NCBI RefSeq assembly: GCF_000525835.1
Contig: NZ_AODD01000006.1
Span: forward strand, 1 to 64,000
From: Listeria grandensis FSL F6-0971
Lineage (GTDB): Bacteria; Bacillota; Bacilli; Lactobacillales; Listeriaceae
Reading direction: 5' to 3'
DNA length: 64,000 nt
The translations under genes and the position numbers were made by a program. Below are positions 8,909 to 17,093 of the stretch, piece after piece. Within the stretch, counting starts at the first letter, position 1. Every line of letters starts with the position of its first letter. Below the pieces are notes generated by a model. It was not told the DNA's origin, did not search any database, and saw nothing but the letters and a program-made list of their open reading frames with translations.

Positions 8909-9559
8909 ATGAGTTTTGTATCAATTGTAGGAAATAAAAAATTTATTAATGTGGTGAGTGATCAGCTCGGAGGCACGAACCATCAAGACCCAATCGCGTG
9001 GTTAAAACAAAATGGTGTATCCATGACACAACTAAAAAAGGATTTGAAAGCTAAATATCGAGGGGATACCATTGTTTCACCAAGCACGCCCCCAGTGACA
9101 GAAACACCAAAACCAAACGTGCCAAGTAACATTGTGGTAGGTGCAAAAGTGAAGGTCTTGCCAAGTGCTAAAAAGTACGCTACGGGACAAGCTATTCCAG
9201 CCTTTATTAAAGGTAGCCAATACACAATTTTACAAACGAAAGCAGATCGCGTGCGACTCTCAGGGATTAACTCGTGGGTGTACAACCGAGATGTCGAGGT
9301 GATGAAGACAACAGTTGTACCACCTGTGACATCCAAAAAGGTCTATTTACCAGCTACAGCGAGCACATGGCGGATTTATGGACTTACGGTTAGTCCTGTT
9401 AAAGCGAACACGAAAGCCTTCTTAAAACCAGCAAAGTTTGGGGGATTAAGCTATACCATTCTAAAAAAACGTGGTTCGGATGTGTATGAAATCCAAACAT
9501 CTCAGTTTGGAAGGGTGCAAATTTACGCTAGCTTAGCCACGGGTGCAACAATCAAATAA
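8909..9559 (+). CDS. Endolysin remnant: cell-wall-binding domains only
   Basis: A 216-residue protein. Residues 1-50 (GNKKFINVV, DQLGGTNHQDPIAWL) look like the tail of a Listeria phage amidase domain. No zinc or catalytic residues of a complete amidase are seen. A Pro/Thr-rich linker (about 54-75) is followed by two wall-binding modules: an SH3-like one (about 77-130, with YATGQAIPAFIKG and INSWVYNRDVEV) and a second (about 140-216, YLPATASTWRIYG, FGGLSYTIL, FGRVQIYAS). Such modules target phage lysins to the Listeria wall. GAGAGGTG precedes the ATG, and promoter and terminator are intact, so it may be expressed as a binding-only protein. No signal peptide is visible. Confidence 0.75.
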   Translation: MSFVSIVGNKKFINVVSDQLGGTNHQDPIAWLKQNGVSMTQLKKDLKAKYRGDTIVSPSTPPVTETPKPNVPSNIVVGAKVKVLPSAKKYATGQAIPAFIKGSQYTILQTKADRVRLSGINSWVYNRDVEVMKTTVVPPVTSKKVYLPATASTWRIYGLTVSPVKANTKAFLKPAKFGGLSYTILKKRGSDVYEIQTSQFGRVQIYASLATGATIK

Positions 9560-9570
9560 AAGAATGTGCA

Positions 9571-9608
9571 AAGCTCTTATCTTTTTTCAATAGATAGGGG
9601 CTTTTTTT
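9571..9608 (+). terminator. Terminator after the truncated lysin gene
   Basis: AAGCTCTTATCT pairs with AGATAGGGGCTT (12 bp with G-U pairs), followed by seven T. Confidence 0.88.
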
Positions 9609-9955
9609 ATATGCAGAATATGGTATGATTGGAAGAAGAATATAACAATGTAAGGGCAAAAGATCAGGGCAACAAAATAATGCACTGAAAAGGAAAGCAA
9701 CCAAAGATTTAAAAATGAAGAATGTCGGCAAGGAAATAGGCTGGGGAATAACTAAAATTCATCTTTAAAAACTTAGAAATAGAAAAGTATGAATAGATAA
9801 GCCATTGTGAAAAATAGATTATAAAAATTACTATTTTTCTGATTTCAAAACCTACAGAACCCTAATATTTTTCATATTTACGTAACATTTGACATATCAA
9901 TGAAATCATTATATACTCAAAATTGTAAAATACAGAAAAAAAAAGAGAATGTATT
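9609..9955. other. Intergenic region within the island
   Basis: About 350 AT-rich bases. A plus-strand frame from about 9649 to 9768 is open (ends KNVGKEIGWGITKIHL) but has no convincing ribosome site or recognised family. It may be a relic. The right end holds the promoter of the gene at 9956. Confidence 0.4.
9889..9917 (+). promoter_or_regulatory. Strong sigma-A promoter of the bacteriocin-like gene
   Basis: A perfect TTGACA, a 17-base spacer, then TATACT. It lies about 40 bases upstream of the ATG at 9956. Confidence 0.8.
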
Positions 9956-10528
9956 ATGTTGAAAGTATTGAGCAAAAAGAAAGTAAAAATGTTAGCGGTA
10001 GCAATGTCTTGTTCATTTGCATTTACAGTTGCATCCCCAGCTTTAAATGCCCATGCAGAAGAAAATTTGGAAGATGTAATGCTATCAGTAGAAACAAACC
10101 AATTCGATGTGGATGCCTCCCAAGCAATTTCTGAAATTGATAGTGTAGGGGTAGAAGAGATTGTAAGCGAAGATGCACCAACCACCTCAAACGTCCAACT
10201 ACTTAGAGCAGCAGCTTATAAAAATAAGACTTATTCTTATAAAAGAGGTGGCTTTGCTGCGTGGTGTAGAGATAATATAAGTTATAAATATAATGGAGTT
10301 ACAGTGTCGGAAAATAGTAAGTGGCAAGAAGCTGGCTATATTTTCCCAAATATTATTTCAAAAAAAGGAATCAAAATCGTTGCCACTGGTACAGGATACA
10401 GGGATTATAGAGGCACAAAAACATATAAAATTGGAACGCCAAGTCCGTGGGGAGATTTTGCCTTCAGCGCATTTGATAAAACAGATCAATACAGAGTGAA
10501 ATCCAACGGCTCTGGTTATCTGAAATAA
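9956..10528 (+). CDS. Secreted protein with acidic propeptide and basic mature domain, bacteriocin-like
   Basis: A 190-residue protein of unrecognised family. Residues 1-35 are a signal peptide (KKKVK, hydrophobic core, likely cut after AHA). Residues about 36-83 are strongly acidic, with 13 Asp/Glu and no Lys or Arg. From about residue 86 the rest is basic, with some 18 Lys/Arg against 7 Asp/Glu, rich in Tyr, Gly and aromatic residues, and with one Cys. This resembles a secreted proprotein in which an acidic leader masks a cationic active part. An attenuating hairpin and then an ABC ATPase and permease follow, a layout usual for bacteriocins with transporter immunity. Antimicrobial activity is an inference. 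The promoter is near consensus and the start has AAGAGAA upstream. Confidence 0.6.
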   Translation: MLKVLSKKKVKMLAVAMSCSFAFTVASPALNAHAEENLEDVMLSVETNQFDVDASQAISEIDSVGVEEIVSEDAPTTSNVQLLRAAAYKNKTYSYKRGGFAAWCRDNISYKYNGVTVSENSKWQEAGYIFPNIISKKGIKIVATGTGYRDYRGTKTYKIGTPSPWGDFAFSAFDKTDQYRVKSNGSGYLK

Positions 10529-10555
10529 AAAGGTTTTAAGGTTCGATTAAGTGAG

Positions 10556-10600
10556 GCAGTTGCAATGTGTATTCTTAAATTTGCAACTGCACTACTTTTT
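10556..10600 (+). terminator. Hairpin between the bacteriocin-like gene and its ABC transporter
   Basis: GCAGTTGCAA (10556-10565) pairs perfectly with TTGCAACTGC (10581-10590), with further outer pairs, and TTTTT follows. No new promoter is evident before the ATPase, so it probably acts as a partial terminator that keeps transporter expression below that of the secreted protein. Confidence 0.75.
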
Positions 10601-10626
10601 AAAATATTGATTAGTGGAGTGGTAAA

Positions 10627-11259
10627 ATGCTAGAAATTATTAATTTAGAAAAGCATTATAAGAATAAAAAAATATTAGCAGGTTTTAATTTAAAACTTGA
10701 TTCCAAAGGTATTATTTTTTTTCTAGGGAAAAATGGAGCTGGAAAGACCACTTTTTTTAATTGTATTATGGGTTTTGAAGATTACTTAGGTGAGATTATC
10801 AAGCCTGTAAACATTGCAGCCGTTTTTGATGAGTCACAATTGTATAGCAATTTAAATGCATATGATAATATAAAATTATTGGTTGGAAGAGATTTAGAAC
10901 AAGAGGAGCGGGTATTGCTACTGAAGTACATAGATGATAGCGTGCTAGATAGAAAAATAGGATCGTATTCACTAGGGCAAAAAAAGATTCTATCTATTTT
11001 TATTGCCATATTTACAAAGCCAGAAATGCTAATATTGGATGAAGTATCTAATGGTTTGGATTATGAAACGGCAAAGAAAGTTAAAAATTTGTTAATATCA
11101 TGCAAAGATAAAATGCTTGTTTTAGTATGTGGGCATCAATTTGATTTTTATAATCAAATCTTGGATGAAGTTTTTGTAATAAATGATATGCAACTAATTC
11201 ATGTTGATATAAATAAGTTTACAGATTTGGAGAGCGTATATGAAAAGTATGTGGGCTAG
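10627..11259 (+). CDS. ABC transporter ATP-binding protein, likely immunity/export
   Basis: A 210-residue ATPase. Walker A GKNGAGKTT lies at about 34-42, the signature is the variant YSLGQKK near 115, and Walker B MLILDEVSNGLD lies near 137-148. The switch His is in CGHQ. It would power the membrane protein encoded next, which overlaps it by 20 bases. Small two-gene ABC systems beside bacteriocin genes often give self-protection by removing the peptide from the membrane. That role is inferred from position. Base composition is AT-rich, like the rest of the island. Confidence 0.82.
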   Translation: MLEIINLEKHYKNKKILAGFNLKLDSKGIIFFLGKNGAGKTTFFNCIMGFEDYLGEIIKPVNIAAVFDESQLYSNLNAYDNIKLLVGRDLEQEERVLLLKYIDDSVLDRKIGSYSLGQKKILSIFIAIFTKPEMLILDEVSNGLDYETAKKVKNLLISCKDKMLVLVCGHQFDFYNQILDEVFVINDMQLIHVDINKFTDLESVYEKYVG

Positions 11260-12170
11260 TGTAAAGATGCAATTATTTTATCAATGGAAGGCAAAATATC
11301 TTATTTCATTATTTATATCTCTTATTGTGATGTGTGTATTTTCTAGCTATACACAATACAGTTCGCTCCATCAAAAAGAAAATCGATTTGATATAACAAT
11401 GGAGACGTATGAACAAGATGGAATTACCTTGAAGCAGGCACTTTCAGAGGAGTTGAAGATTAAGAAGGATGGTAATTCGGAAGAGATAAGCAATGCATTA
11501 AAATATGATTATTACCGTGTTATCGCGGCAAAAGTAGCATTAAACCCCTTAAATGCGCCCAATCAAATTTTTACATCTATTGCAATTATAATCTTACCCA
11601 TTCTTTTTGGAGTATATAGCTGTCATGTTGCCTTTTTTGATTTTAAATATAGAACGATTAAAAATCAGTTATTATTAAGAGGTTATAAATCTTTCTATTT
11701 TAGTAAGCTTATATCTATTGCGATTGTTGCTGTCGCTACTGCTCTGATTACAATACTGCTTTCGATAGGAGTACAGTATTTATTTAATTTATTAGCAGGT
11801 GTTCAGCCTAATACAAGTGTGAACTATTTGTCGAAACTACCCTTACAGTTTTTTTATCAGTCATTAGTTTTTATTTTATTTGGAACTTTTTTTCTTCACA
11901 CTAACCATTCTGATTCGTTCAACGTTAGTAAGCATAGTCATGTTATTTTTATACATGTTTATTGTACCAAATTTGGGCGGTTATGATCTGAAAAACTTGA
12001 TGCTTCTTACAATATCTAAAATATACAATACCTCAGCCTCAACAATGGAAGTGGTATCAGGAGTGAATACAAATATTATAGCTGGTTACTTGATTGTTAT
12101 AACTGTGTGTATTGTGTTTACAATTATTTCTTACAAGTGGAATGAAAAAAGGTTATGTCCTAAACTTTGA
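11240..12170 (+). pseudogene. ABC transporter permease, frameshifted in a T7 run
   Basis: The membrane partner of the ATPase before it. It has an N-terminal helix (about 16-36), an extracellular stretch of about 70 residues, and further hydrophobic segments. The frame from 11240 stops at 11986, but the downstream frame (to 12170) continues the protein with three more hydrophobic segments. Removing one T from the T7 run at 11887-11893 joins FILFGTFF to FTLTILIRSTL and restores about 309 residues. The run could cause a base-calling error or slip in the cell and vary expression. GGAG lies just before the ATG. Confidence 0.78.
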
Positions 12171-12343
12171 ATCGGATAATATTGGAATGATTTCCACTAA
12201 GTTGCTGCAAGAATGTATGACTATGTTGAATGATTGAAAATATAGAAAGCTAGGCATCTTGCCTAAAGCATCTGATGCAAGTGGAATTGGATTAATTGAG
12301 AATTATAAAAAGCAGTTATTAAAGAAAAAGCAGTGCTAAAATC

Positions 12344-12365
12344 ATTTGCCACAAATTTGCCACAA
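12344..12365. repeat. Tandem 11-bp repeat near the right attachment site
   Basis: ATTTGCCACAA occurs twice in direct succession. A related TTTTGCCAC lies at 8432-8440 near the left end. Short direct repeats near both ends of an integrated element may be arm-type binding sites for its recombinase. Confidence 0.5.
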
Positions 12366-12427
12366 GAGTGATTTATGGGATAGTACAACCATTGGTACGA
12401 GTACCTTTGATGAACGGGTTATACGGT

Positions 12428-12439
12428 CACCGTCTCCAT
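12428..12439. repeat. Right attachment repeat of the ssrA island
   Basis: CACCGTCTCCAT, identical to the ssrA 3' end at 8298-8309. It marks the probable right edge of the insertion. Confidence 0.7.
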
Positions 12440-12466
12440 AAAACAGGGAATATGAAGAAATTCCTA

Positions 12467-12514
12467 GAAAACACCTCAAAAATTAGATGTTCGGTCTAAC
12501 TTTTGAGGTGTTTT
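12467..12514 (+). terminator. Large hairpin terminator, probably the original ssrA terminator
   Basis: AAAACACCTCAAAA plus TTAGA pairs with TCTAA plus TTTTGAGGTGTTTT around a short loop. It lies about 30 bases beyond the right attachment repeat, where the native ssrA terminator would be after insertion. Confidence 0.75.
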
Positions 12515-12559
12515 ACTGTATGCAGCGCTAATGTGATTGTTTAAATGAAAAAATAAGTA

Positions 12560-12588
12560 TTTACAACGTATTCCAAACATGGTATTAT
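12560..12588 (+). promoter_or_regulatory. Promoter of the orphan 5S rRNA
   Basis: TTTACA, a 17-base spacer, then TATTAT with an extended TGG. It lies about 85 bases upstream of the 5S gene. Confidence 0.68.
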
Positions 12589-12672
12589 AGTTCAAGTAAT
12601 CAAGGTTTACCAGTTCGGATCAGATGATTCATAACAGGCTACTAGTTTCAACCTGATTAGTAATTAAATATA

Positions 12673-12788
<116 letters not shown>

Positions 12789-12798
12789 AAAGTTGCAT

Positions 12799-12840
12799 AA
12801 TAGTCTATGAAATCGTAACGGATTTGTAGGCTATTTTTTT
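12799..12840 (+). terminator. Terminator after the orphan 5S rRNA
   Basis: ATAGTCTATGAAATC pairs with GATTTGTAGGCTAT (with G-U pairs), followed by seven T. Confidence 0.8.
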
Positions 12841-12871
12841 GTGATTTAAAAATGGGAATGGAGATGGCGAA

Positions 12872-13950
12872 TTGGATTTAGTTAGTATTAAAAATATTCG
12901 TATTGCAAACTCCGGTTTAGGCAATGCTTTTGGATCAGTGAATGAGTGTGTGGAGGCGCTGATTGGTATACAGGCACAGTATCAGCAGTTTGGTGAGATT
13001 AGTCTGTTTCATCGGCTGGGTGAATTGGATAAGGATATTTTAAAAGGGAAATATGATGATAACGAAATCATTAAGTTGTGGGGACAGCGAACAACCGTGC
13101 ATCTTTATATTCCTGAAGATTGGAAAAACTTAAGCGCGATTTATGCGCCGAGAAGGACGTGGGTTCGAAAACATTGTGAGGAATTGGGGGTGGATCTCGA
13201 TCTTCTTTTGGAGCAAATGGATAGTCTTGGGAAATCGAAGCGCTTTGTCCCGAAAGAAGAATTGGCGGATTTGATGGGAGATCAAGCTAAGAAATTGATG
13301 ACTTGGGGTGGCGTTTTGATTGAAGCTTCTTTGAGGGGGCAAATATATGCTGTGCCGGAGAGTCCAAAAACGCGTTTTATGCGCATAGGGAGTGGATCGA
13401 TGACGCGTCGCTTGCAGCATGGCAAGAGAGTATAGACAAGTCCGCGATTGATCGATTTTTGTATCGGTATTTTTCTTGCTACGGGCCGGCTACGTTAGAG
13501 GATTTCAAGCATTGGAGCGGCTTGCCAAATTATGCTTTCTTGGACGCTTTTAAAAGGATGGAAGGGAACTTGGAGCGGTTTGAGGTTGCTGGGAAAATGT
13601 ATTATATTCCTGAGGAGGCGCTTTATTTGGAGCGACAAAATGTGATTTCTCAGGTGAAATTGTTGGGGAAATTTGATCCGCTTTTTGTGAGTTATGCGGA
13701 CAAGGGCTGGTTTGCGGATGCTATGTATCAAAAGGAAATCTGGCGAACGGCGGGACATATCGAGGCGGTGATCTTGATTGATGGGGAGATTCGTGGGACT
13801 TGGAGATACTTGATCAAAGGAACGAAGATTCAGTTTACTTGCTATTGTTTTAGTCGGATTTCTGTACGTGATCGGAAAAGAATCGCGCTTGAGGCAGAGC
13901 GGTTAGCATTATTCCTCCAGAAAGATTTAGCAGGTATCAAATACGAATAA
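12872..13950 (+). pseudogene. AlkZ-like winged-helix DNA-binding protein, frameshifted at about 13375
   Basis: A protein of about 359 residues in the HTH_42/AlkZ family, some members of which are DNA glycosylases that unhook interstrand crosslinks. The N-terminal part has the family GIQAQ motif and RTTVHL. The C-terminal part has YFSCYGPATLEDF, WSGL, and FDPLFVSY. The frame from TTG 12872 stops at 13435. Adding one T to the T4 run at 13375-13378 gives KTRFYAHREWIDDASLAAW and joins the two halves. The start is uncertain: no in-frame ATG is near, and TTG with ATGGAGATGG upstream is the best choice. Enzyme activity is inferred from the family only. Confidence 0.75.
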
Positions 13951-13951
13951 A

Positions 13952-13990
13952 AACACAATCAGACTCCACTGCTAAGAATGCTGATTGTGT
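13952..13990. terminator. Shared terminator between AlkZ-like and acetamidase genes
   Basis: ACACAATCAG and CTGATTGTGT form a 10-bp stem. The T-run is good on the minus strand (after the acetamidase gene) and weak on the plus strand. Confidence 0.7.
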
Positions 13991-13997
13991 GATGGTT

Positions 13998-14892
13998 TTA
14001 TAAAAATGGATTTTCTGACCAGTACTGGAGTGGTAATTCCATGCGTACCGTTTTGTTTGGGTCGACAACTTGGCAGATTCGAAGGTCGCCGGCTAGTGAT
14101 AATAGCATGATGGCATCAGTAGCTGTAATTGTGCTTGTATCTACTAAAAGTTGTACCATGTTTTTAGTTGCTATTCGACTGGCATCGTCGAGCGTTGGAG
14201 CGGAAGCAATCGTGATGATCTTATCTTCGCTAATGAGGCTCGGTTGTTGGCCATTTTTTATTTTTTACAACTTGGAGGCGGATCGTGACTTGGCTAGCCA
14301 TTTCTGCGCCTGAAACAGATACTTCTCCATCGGCCATTGCGGCATGGACGTCACCAAGAGCGAGAAGGGCGCCAGAGACGTTAACAGGAAGGAATAATGT
14401 TACGCCTTCTTTAATTTCCTTGCAGTCCATATTGCCTCCGTGTGCGTCTGGTGTGCCACAGGAAATCGGATCACCAACTGGTGCTGTGCCGATAACGCCG
14501 ATCATTTTGTTTAATGGAATAGCAATATCGCTTGCAAAAATAAGTTTGTCATTTAGAATTGGAAGGCGTCGGATGGTATTGTTTGTCAATTCATCACCAA
14601 GTACGCCTAGGCCAGGGCCCGTTAGCATGGTCGCTTTTCCAATTAATTGAATTTTCTCTATAGTAACAGCCAGAATATCACCAGGCTCTGCGTCATTTAT
14701 AAAAATGGGGCCAGTTGCTGGATTTATTTTGTTCCAATCAAGTTGATGGAAAGGCTGATCTTCCGTTTTAATTTGGTTTTCAAAGCAGTCAAAGGTTTCA
14801 ACGGTAATTACTGCGCCGTTATCGACTGTCATACTCGGTTTGGTATTCTTATCCATCGCATAAATAACGTGTTGTTTCATCACAGGATGCAT
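13998..14892 (-). pseudogene. Acetamidase/formamidase family protein, frameshifted at about 14237
   Basis: A protein of about 297 residues in the FmdA/AmdA amidohydrolase family, which releases ammonia from short amides. Family motifs seen are VETFDCF, NPATGPIFI, PGDILAV, CGTPDAHGGNMDC, LPVNVSGALLALGDVHAAM and DGEVSVSG. The frame from 14892 stops at 14230, but the C-terminal part (LISEDKIITIASAPTLDDA to SENPFL) continues in another frame down to 13998. One extra base at the GG of 14237-14238 explains the break. A good hairpin terminator follows. It lies alone, convergent to the AlkZ-like gene. The true substrate is unknown. Confidence 0.82.
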
Positions 14893-15405
14893 TTAATTTT
14901 CTCCTTTCTTTTTTAATGGTAGTACTTCAAGCAATAAGAAATAATTATATTATTTGATTACTTTGATAAAGTATAGCATCTCCGTAAATTGATGTACATG
15001 GACATATTGTGAACAGTTTGAGTCAGATTGTTTGCTTTTCTCCATTTTTTTGGTTAGAGGGCCAGGAGAAGTTTGGAAATATTGGAGTGATGCCGTTTCT
15101 GAGTTCTTCTTTGCAGGTTTTAAAATGAGAAAAACGTGAAAACAAGCTTGATTTTAGTCCTATTTTTTTGTCTGTAGTAGTCTGGATAGGGATCAATCAT
15201 AATGAGTGCGCTTGCGATGGTCAACCGCATTAAAAATTCCTCATTCTTTATTTGAACACTCCTTCACTACGTCTGTTTAGGCCTTTTTGAGAGATTTTGA
15301 AAATGATTGCGATTGGGAACGCTAGGAAAACCATTCTTTGCGTGAGGTGTTTTTTTGTACTATAATAGGCAGAGAATAGGATCGTGTGAGAGTGAGGTGG
15401 GCGTG
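14893..15405. other. Intergenic region before the ECF operon
   Basis: About 510 bases between divergent genes. No conserved ORF or RNA is recognised. The right end holds the promoter at 15338. Confidence 0.5.
15338..15366 (+). promoter_or_regulatory. Sigma-A promoter of the ecfA1-ecfA2-ecfT-truA operon
   Basis: TTGCGT, a 17-base spacer, then a perfect TATAAT. The start codon used lies 40 bases downstream. Confidence 0.7.
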
Positions 15406-16245
15406 GTGTCGGAGGATTTTGTGAAATTAGATCACGTGAGTTATAAATATGAGGATGAAGATAATTTTGCGGTGAACGATGTTTCTTTTACGGTAAAAAG
15501 GGGCGAATGGTTGGCGCTCGTCGGGCATAATGGCTCAGGGAAGTCGACGATTGCAAAATTGCTAAATGGGCTTTTGTTTCCAACGGATGGTTTGGTGAAA
15601 ATCGGCCATTTCAAACTGGGGGAAAAAACGATTTGGGAAATTAGAAAACAGATTGGCATGGTATTTCAGAATCCGGATAACCAATTTGTTGGGGCAACGG
15701 TGCAAGATGATGTGGCTTTTGGACTTGAGAATCATGGTGTACCGCATGAGTTGATGGTGGAGCGTGTGGAGAGTGCACTAGATGAGGTTGGCATGCAAGG
15801 TTACGCATTACACGAGCCGTCGCGTCTTTCAGGCGGTCAGAAACAGCGTGTGGCGATTGCAGGGGTACTTGCTTTGCAACCAGATGTGATTATTTTAGAT
15901 GAGGCGACGTCGATGCTTGATCCGCGAGGCCGGGCTGAGGTGATGGAAACGATTCGCGTGATGCGGGAGCGCGAGGCCATTACGGTGATTTCCATTACGC
16001 ATGATTTGGATGAGGTCGTTCTGGCTGACCGGGTAATCGTGATGAATAAGGGGTCGCTACATATTGAAGGCACGCCAAAAGAAGTTTTTGCGCAGGCGGA
16101 TGAAATGCGTCGGATCGGACTGGGCGTCCCTTTTATAACCTTGCTACAGGAAAATTTAGAGCAATCAGGAGTCACACTCGCAGATCGAAGCTTGATGGAA
16201 GGGGCGTTGATGGATCAATTATGGACATTACATTCGAACAAGTAG
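15406..16245 (+). CDS. ecfA1: ECF transporter ATPase EcfA1
   Basis: A 279-residue ATPase of the energy-coupling-factor module, which powers vitamin uptake together with various S components. Walker [10 protein letters not shown] lies at 40-48, then the Q-loop [13 protein letters not shown], signature LSGGQKQR, Walker [13 protein letters not shown] and switch THD. The start is taken as the GTG at 15406 because GAGGTGG precedes it and the protein then begins like other EcfA1 proteins ([15 protein letters not shown]). The longer frame from 15355 overlaps the promoter. It overlaps ecfA2 by 25 bases. No S component gene is adjacent, as is usual for the shared group II module. Confidence 0.92.
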   Translation: MSEDFVKLDHVSYKYEDEDNFAVNDVSFTVKRGEWLALVGHNGSGKSTIAKLLNGLLFPTDGLVKIGHFKLGEKTIWEIRKQIGMVFQNPDNQFVGATVQDDVAFGLENHGVPHELMVERVESALDEVGMQGYALHEPSRLSGGQKQRVAIAGVLALQPDVIILDEATSMLDPRGRAEVMETIRVMREREAITVISITHDLDEVVLADRVIVMNKGSLHIEGTPKEVFAQADEMRRIGLGVPFITLLQENLEQSGVTLADRSLMEGALMDQLWTLHSNK

Positions 16246-17093
16246 GTTTTTGTTATCAGAAAAATTCTCCCTTTGAGACGCGCGCACTTCAACATGTGGA
16301 TGTGGCAATCGATTCGGGAAGTTATACGGCGATTATCGGGCATACTGGCTCTGGGAAATCAACGTTGCTGCAACATTTGAATGCCTTGTTATTGCCAACA
16401 GAAGGAACAGTGACGCTCGGTGATCGTGTGATTAAGGCTGGCGAGAAACAAAAAGGATTACGTGAGCTACGTAAGCGTGTGGGAATTGTATTTCAGTTTC
16501 CAGAGGCACAGCTATTTGAGGAAACGGTGGAAAAGGACATTTGTTTTGGTCCGCTGAATTTTGGTGTGCCAGAGGAGGAAGCTAAAGCACGAGCGCGCAA
16601 GGTGATCGTGGAGGTTGGATTGACAGAGGAAATTTTGATGCGTTCACCGTTTGAACTTTCTGGTGGTCAGATGCGTCGGGTGGCCATTGCGGGCGTTTTG
16701 GCGATGGATCCGCAGGTATTGGTGCTTGATGAACCGACGGCGGGGCTTGATCCAAATGGGCGCAAGGAGATCATGGAAATGTTTGCAGCGCTGCACCGGA
16801 CGAAGGGATTGACGACAGTTCTTGTGACGCACAGTATGGAGGACGCGGCGACCTATGCGGAAAAAGTGGTGCTGATGAAAGGCGGAACGGTGGAGCAAGT
16901 TTCGACGCCGAGAGAGCTTTTTAGTAATCCGGATAAATTGACGGATTTGGGGCTATCGGTTCCGGATGTGGTGCATTTTCAACGCCATTTTGAACAACGG
17001 TTTGCCGTGAAGTTTGGCAAGACGTGTTTAACGATCGATGAATTGGTGGGCGAAATGGTTCCGCATCTCGGGAAGGGTGTGGCGAGCGAATGA
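16221..17093 (+). CDS. ecfA2: ECF transporter ATPase EcfA2
   Basis: A 290-residue second ATPase of the ECF module, pairing with EcfA1. Walker [10 protein letters not shown] lies at 40-48, then [13 protein letters not shown], signature LSGGQMRR, Walker [14 protein letters not shown] and switch THS. The FQFPE and PEAQLF patterns are typical of EcfA2 rather than EcfA1. It overlaps its neighbours on both sides, so expression is tightly coupled. Confidence 0.92.
   Translation: MDITFEQVGFCYQKNSPFETRALQHVDVAIDSGSYTAIIGHTGSGKSTLLQHLNALLLPTEGTVTLGDRVIKAGEKQKGLRELRKRVGIVFQFPEAQLFEETVEKDICFGPLNFGVPEEEAKARARKVIVEVGLTEEILMRSPFELSGGQMRRVAIAGVLAMDPQVLVLDEPTAGLDPNGRKEIMEMFAALHRTKGLTTVLVTHSMEDAATYAEKVVLMKGGTVEQVSTPRELFSNPDKLTDLGLSVPDVVHFQRHFEQRFAVKFGKTCLTIDELVGEMVPHLGKGVASE

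Larger units (their letters stand above)
8309..12439. mobile_element. Degenerate integrated island at the ssrA 3' end
   Basis: The last bases of ssrA, CACCGTCTCCAT (8298-8309), recur at 12428-12439. Between them the DNA is more AT-rich than the flanks. It holds two C-terminal recombinase relics (8446 and 8705), a lysin lacking its catalytic domain, and a cargo of secreted protein plus ABC transporter. Tyrosine recombinases commonly insert into tmRNA 3' ends and rebuild the gene, which fits. The strong hairpin at 12467-12514 beyond the right repeat may be the original ssrA terminator. No intact integrase or structural phage gene remains, so the element is probably immobile. Confidence 0.8.
12171..12671. 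other. Right end of the island and junction region
   Basis: No complete gene is seen. A plus-strand frame at 12238-12339 encodes a tail of about 33 residues (KLGILPKASDASGIGLIENY then a Lys-rich end) that looks like the end of a lost phage gene. Then come the tandem repeat at 12344, the right attachment repeat at 12428, the large hairpin at 12467 and the promoter of the orphan 5S gene at 12560. Confidence 0.55.

Noticed and set aside
9649..9768. A 40-codon frame ending GWGITKIHL as a second small peptide of the bacteriocin-like locus
   Set aside because: It has no start with a ribosome site and no leader-like features. It may be a relic and cannot be supported as a gene.
12344..12365. A possible CRISPR repeat
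   Set aside because: There are only two short copies with no spacer between them. No cas gene or array is present in the window.
15299..15318. A possible Fur site (TGAAAATGATTGCGA) before the ecf operon
   Set aside because: Only the left half matches the Fur pattern. The right half is wrong, and vitamin transporter genes are not expected Fur targets.
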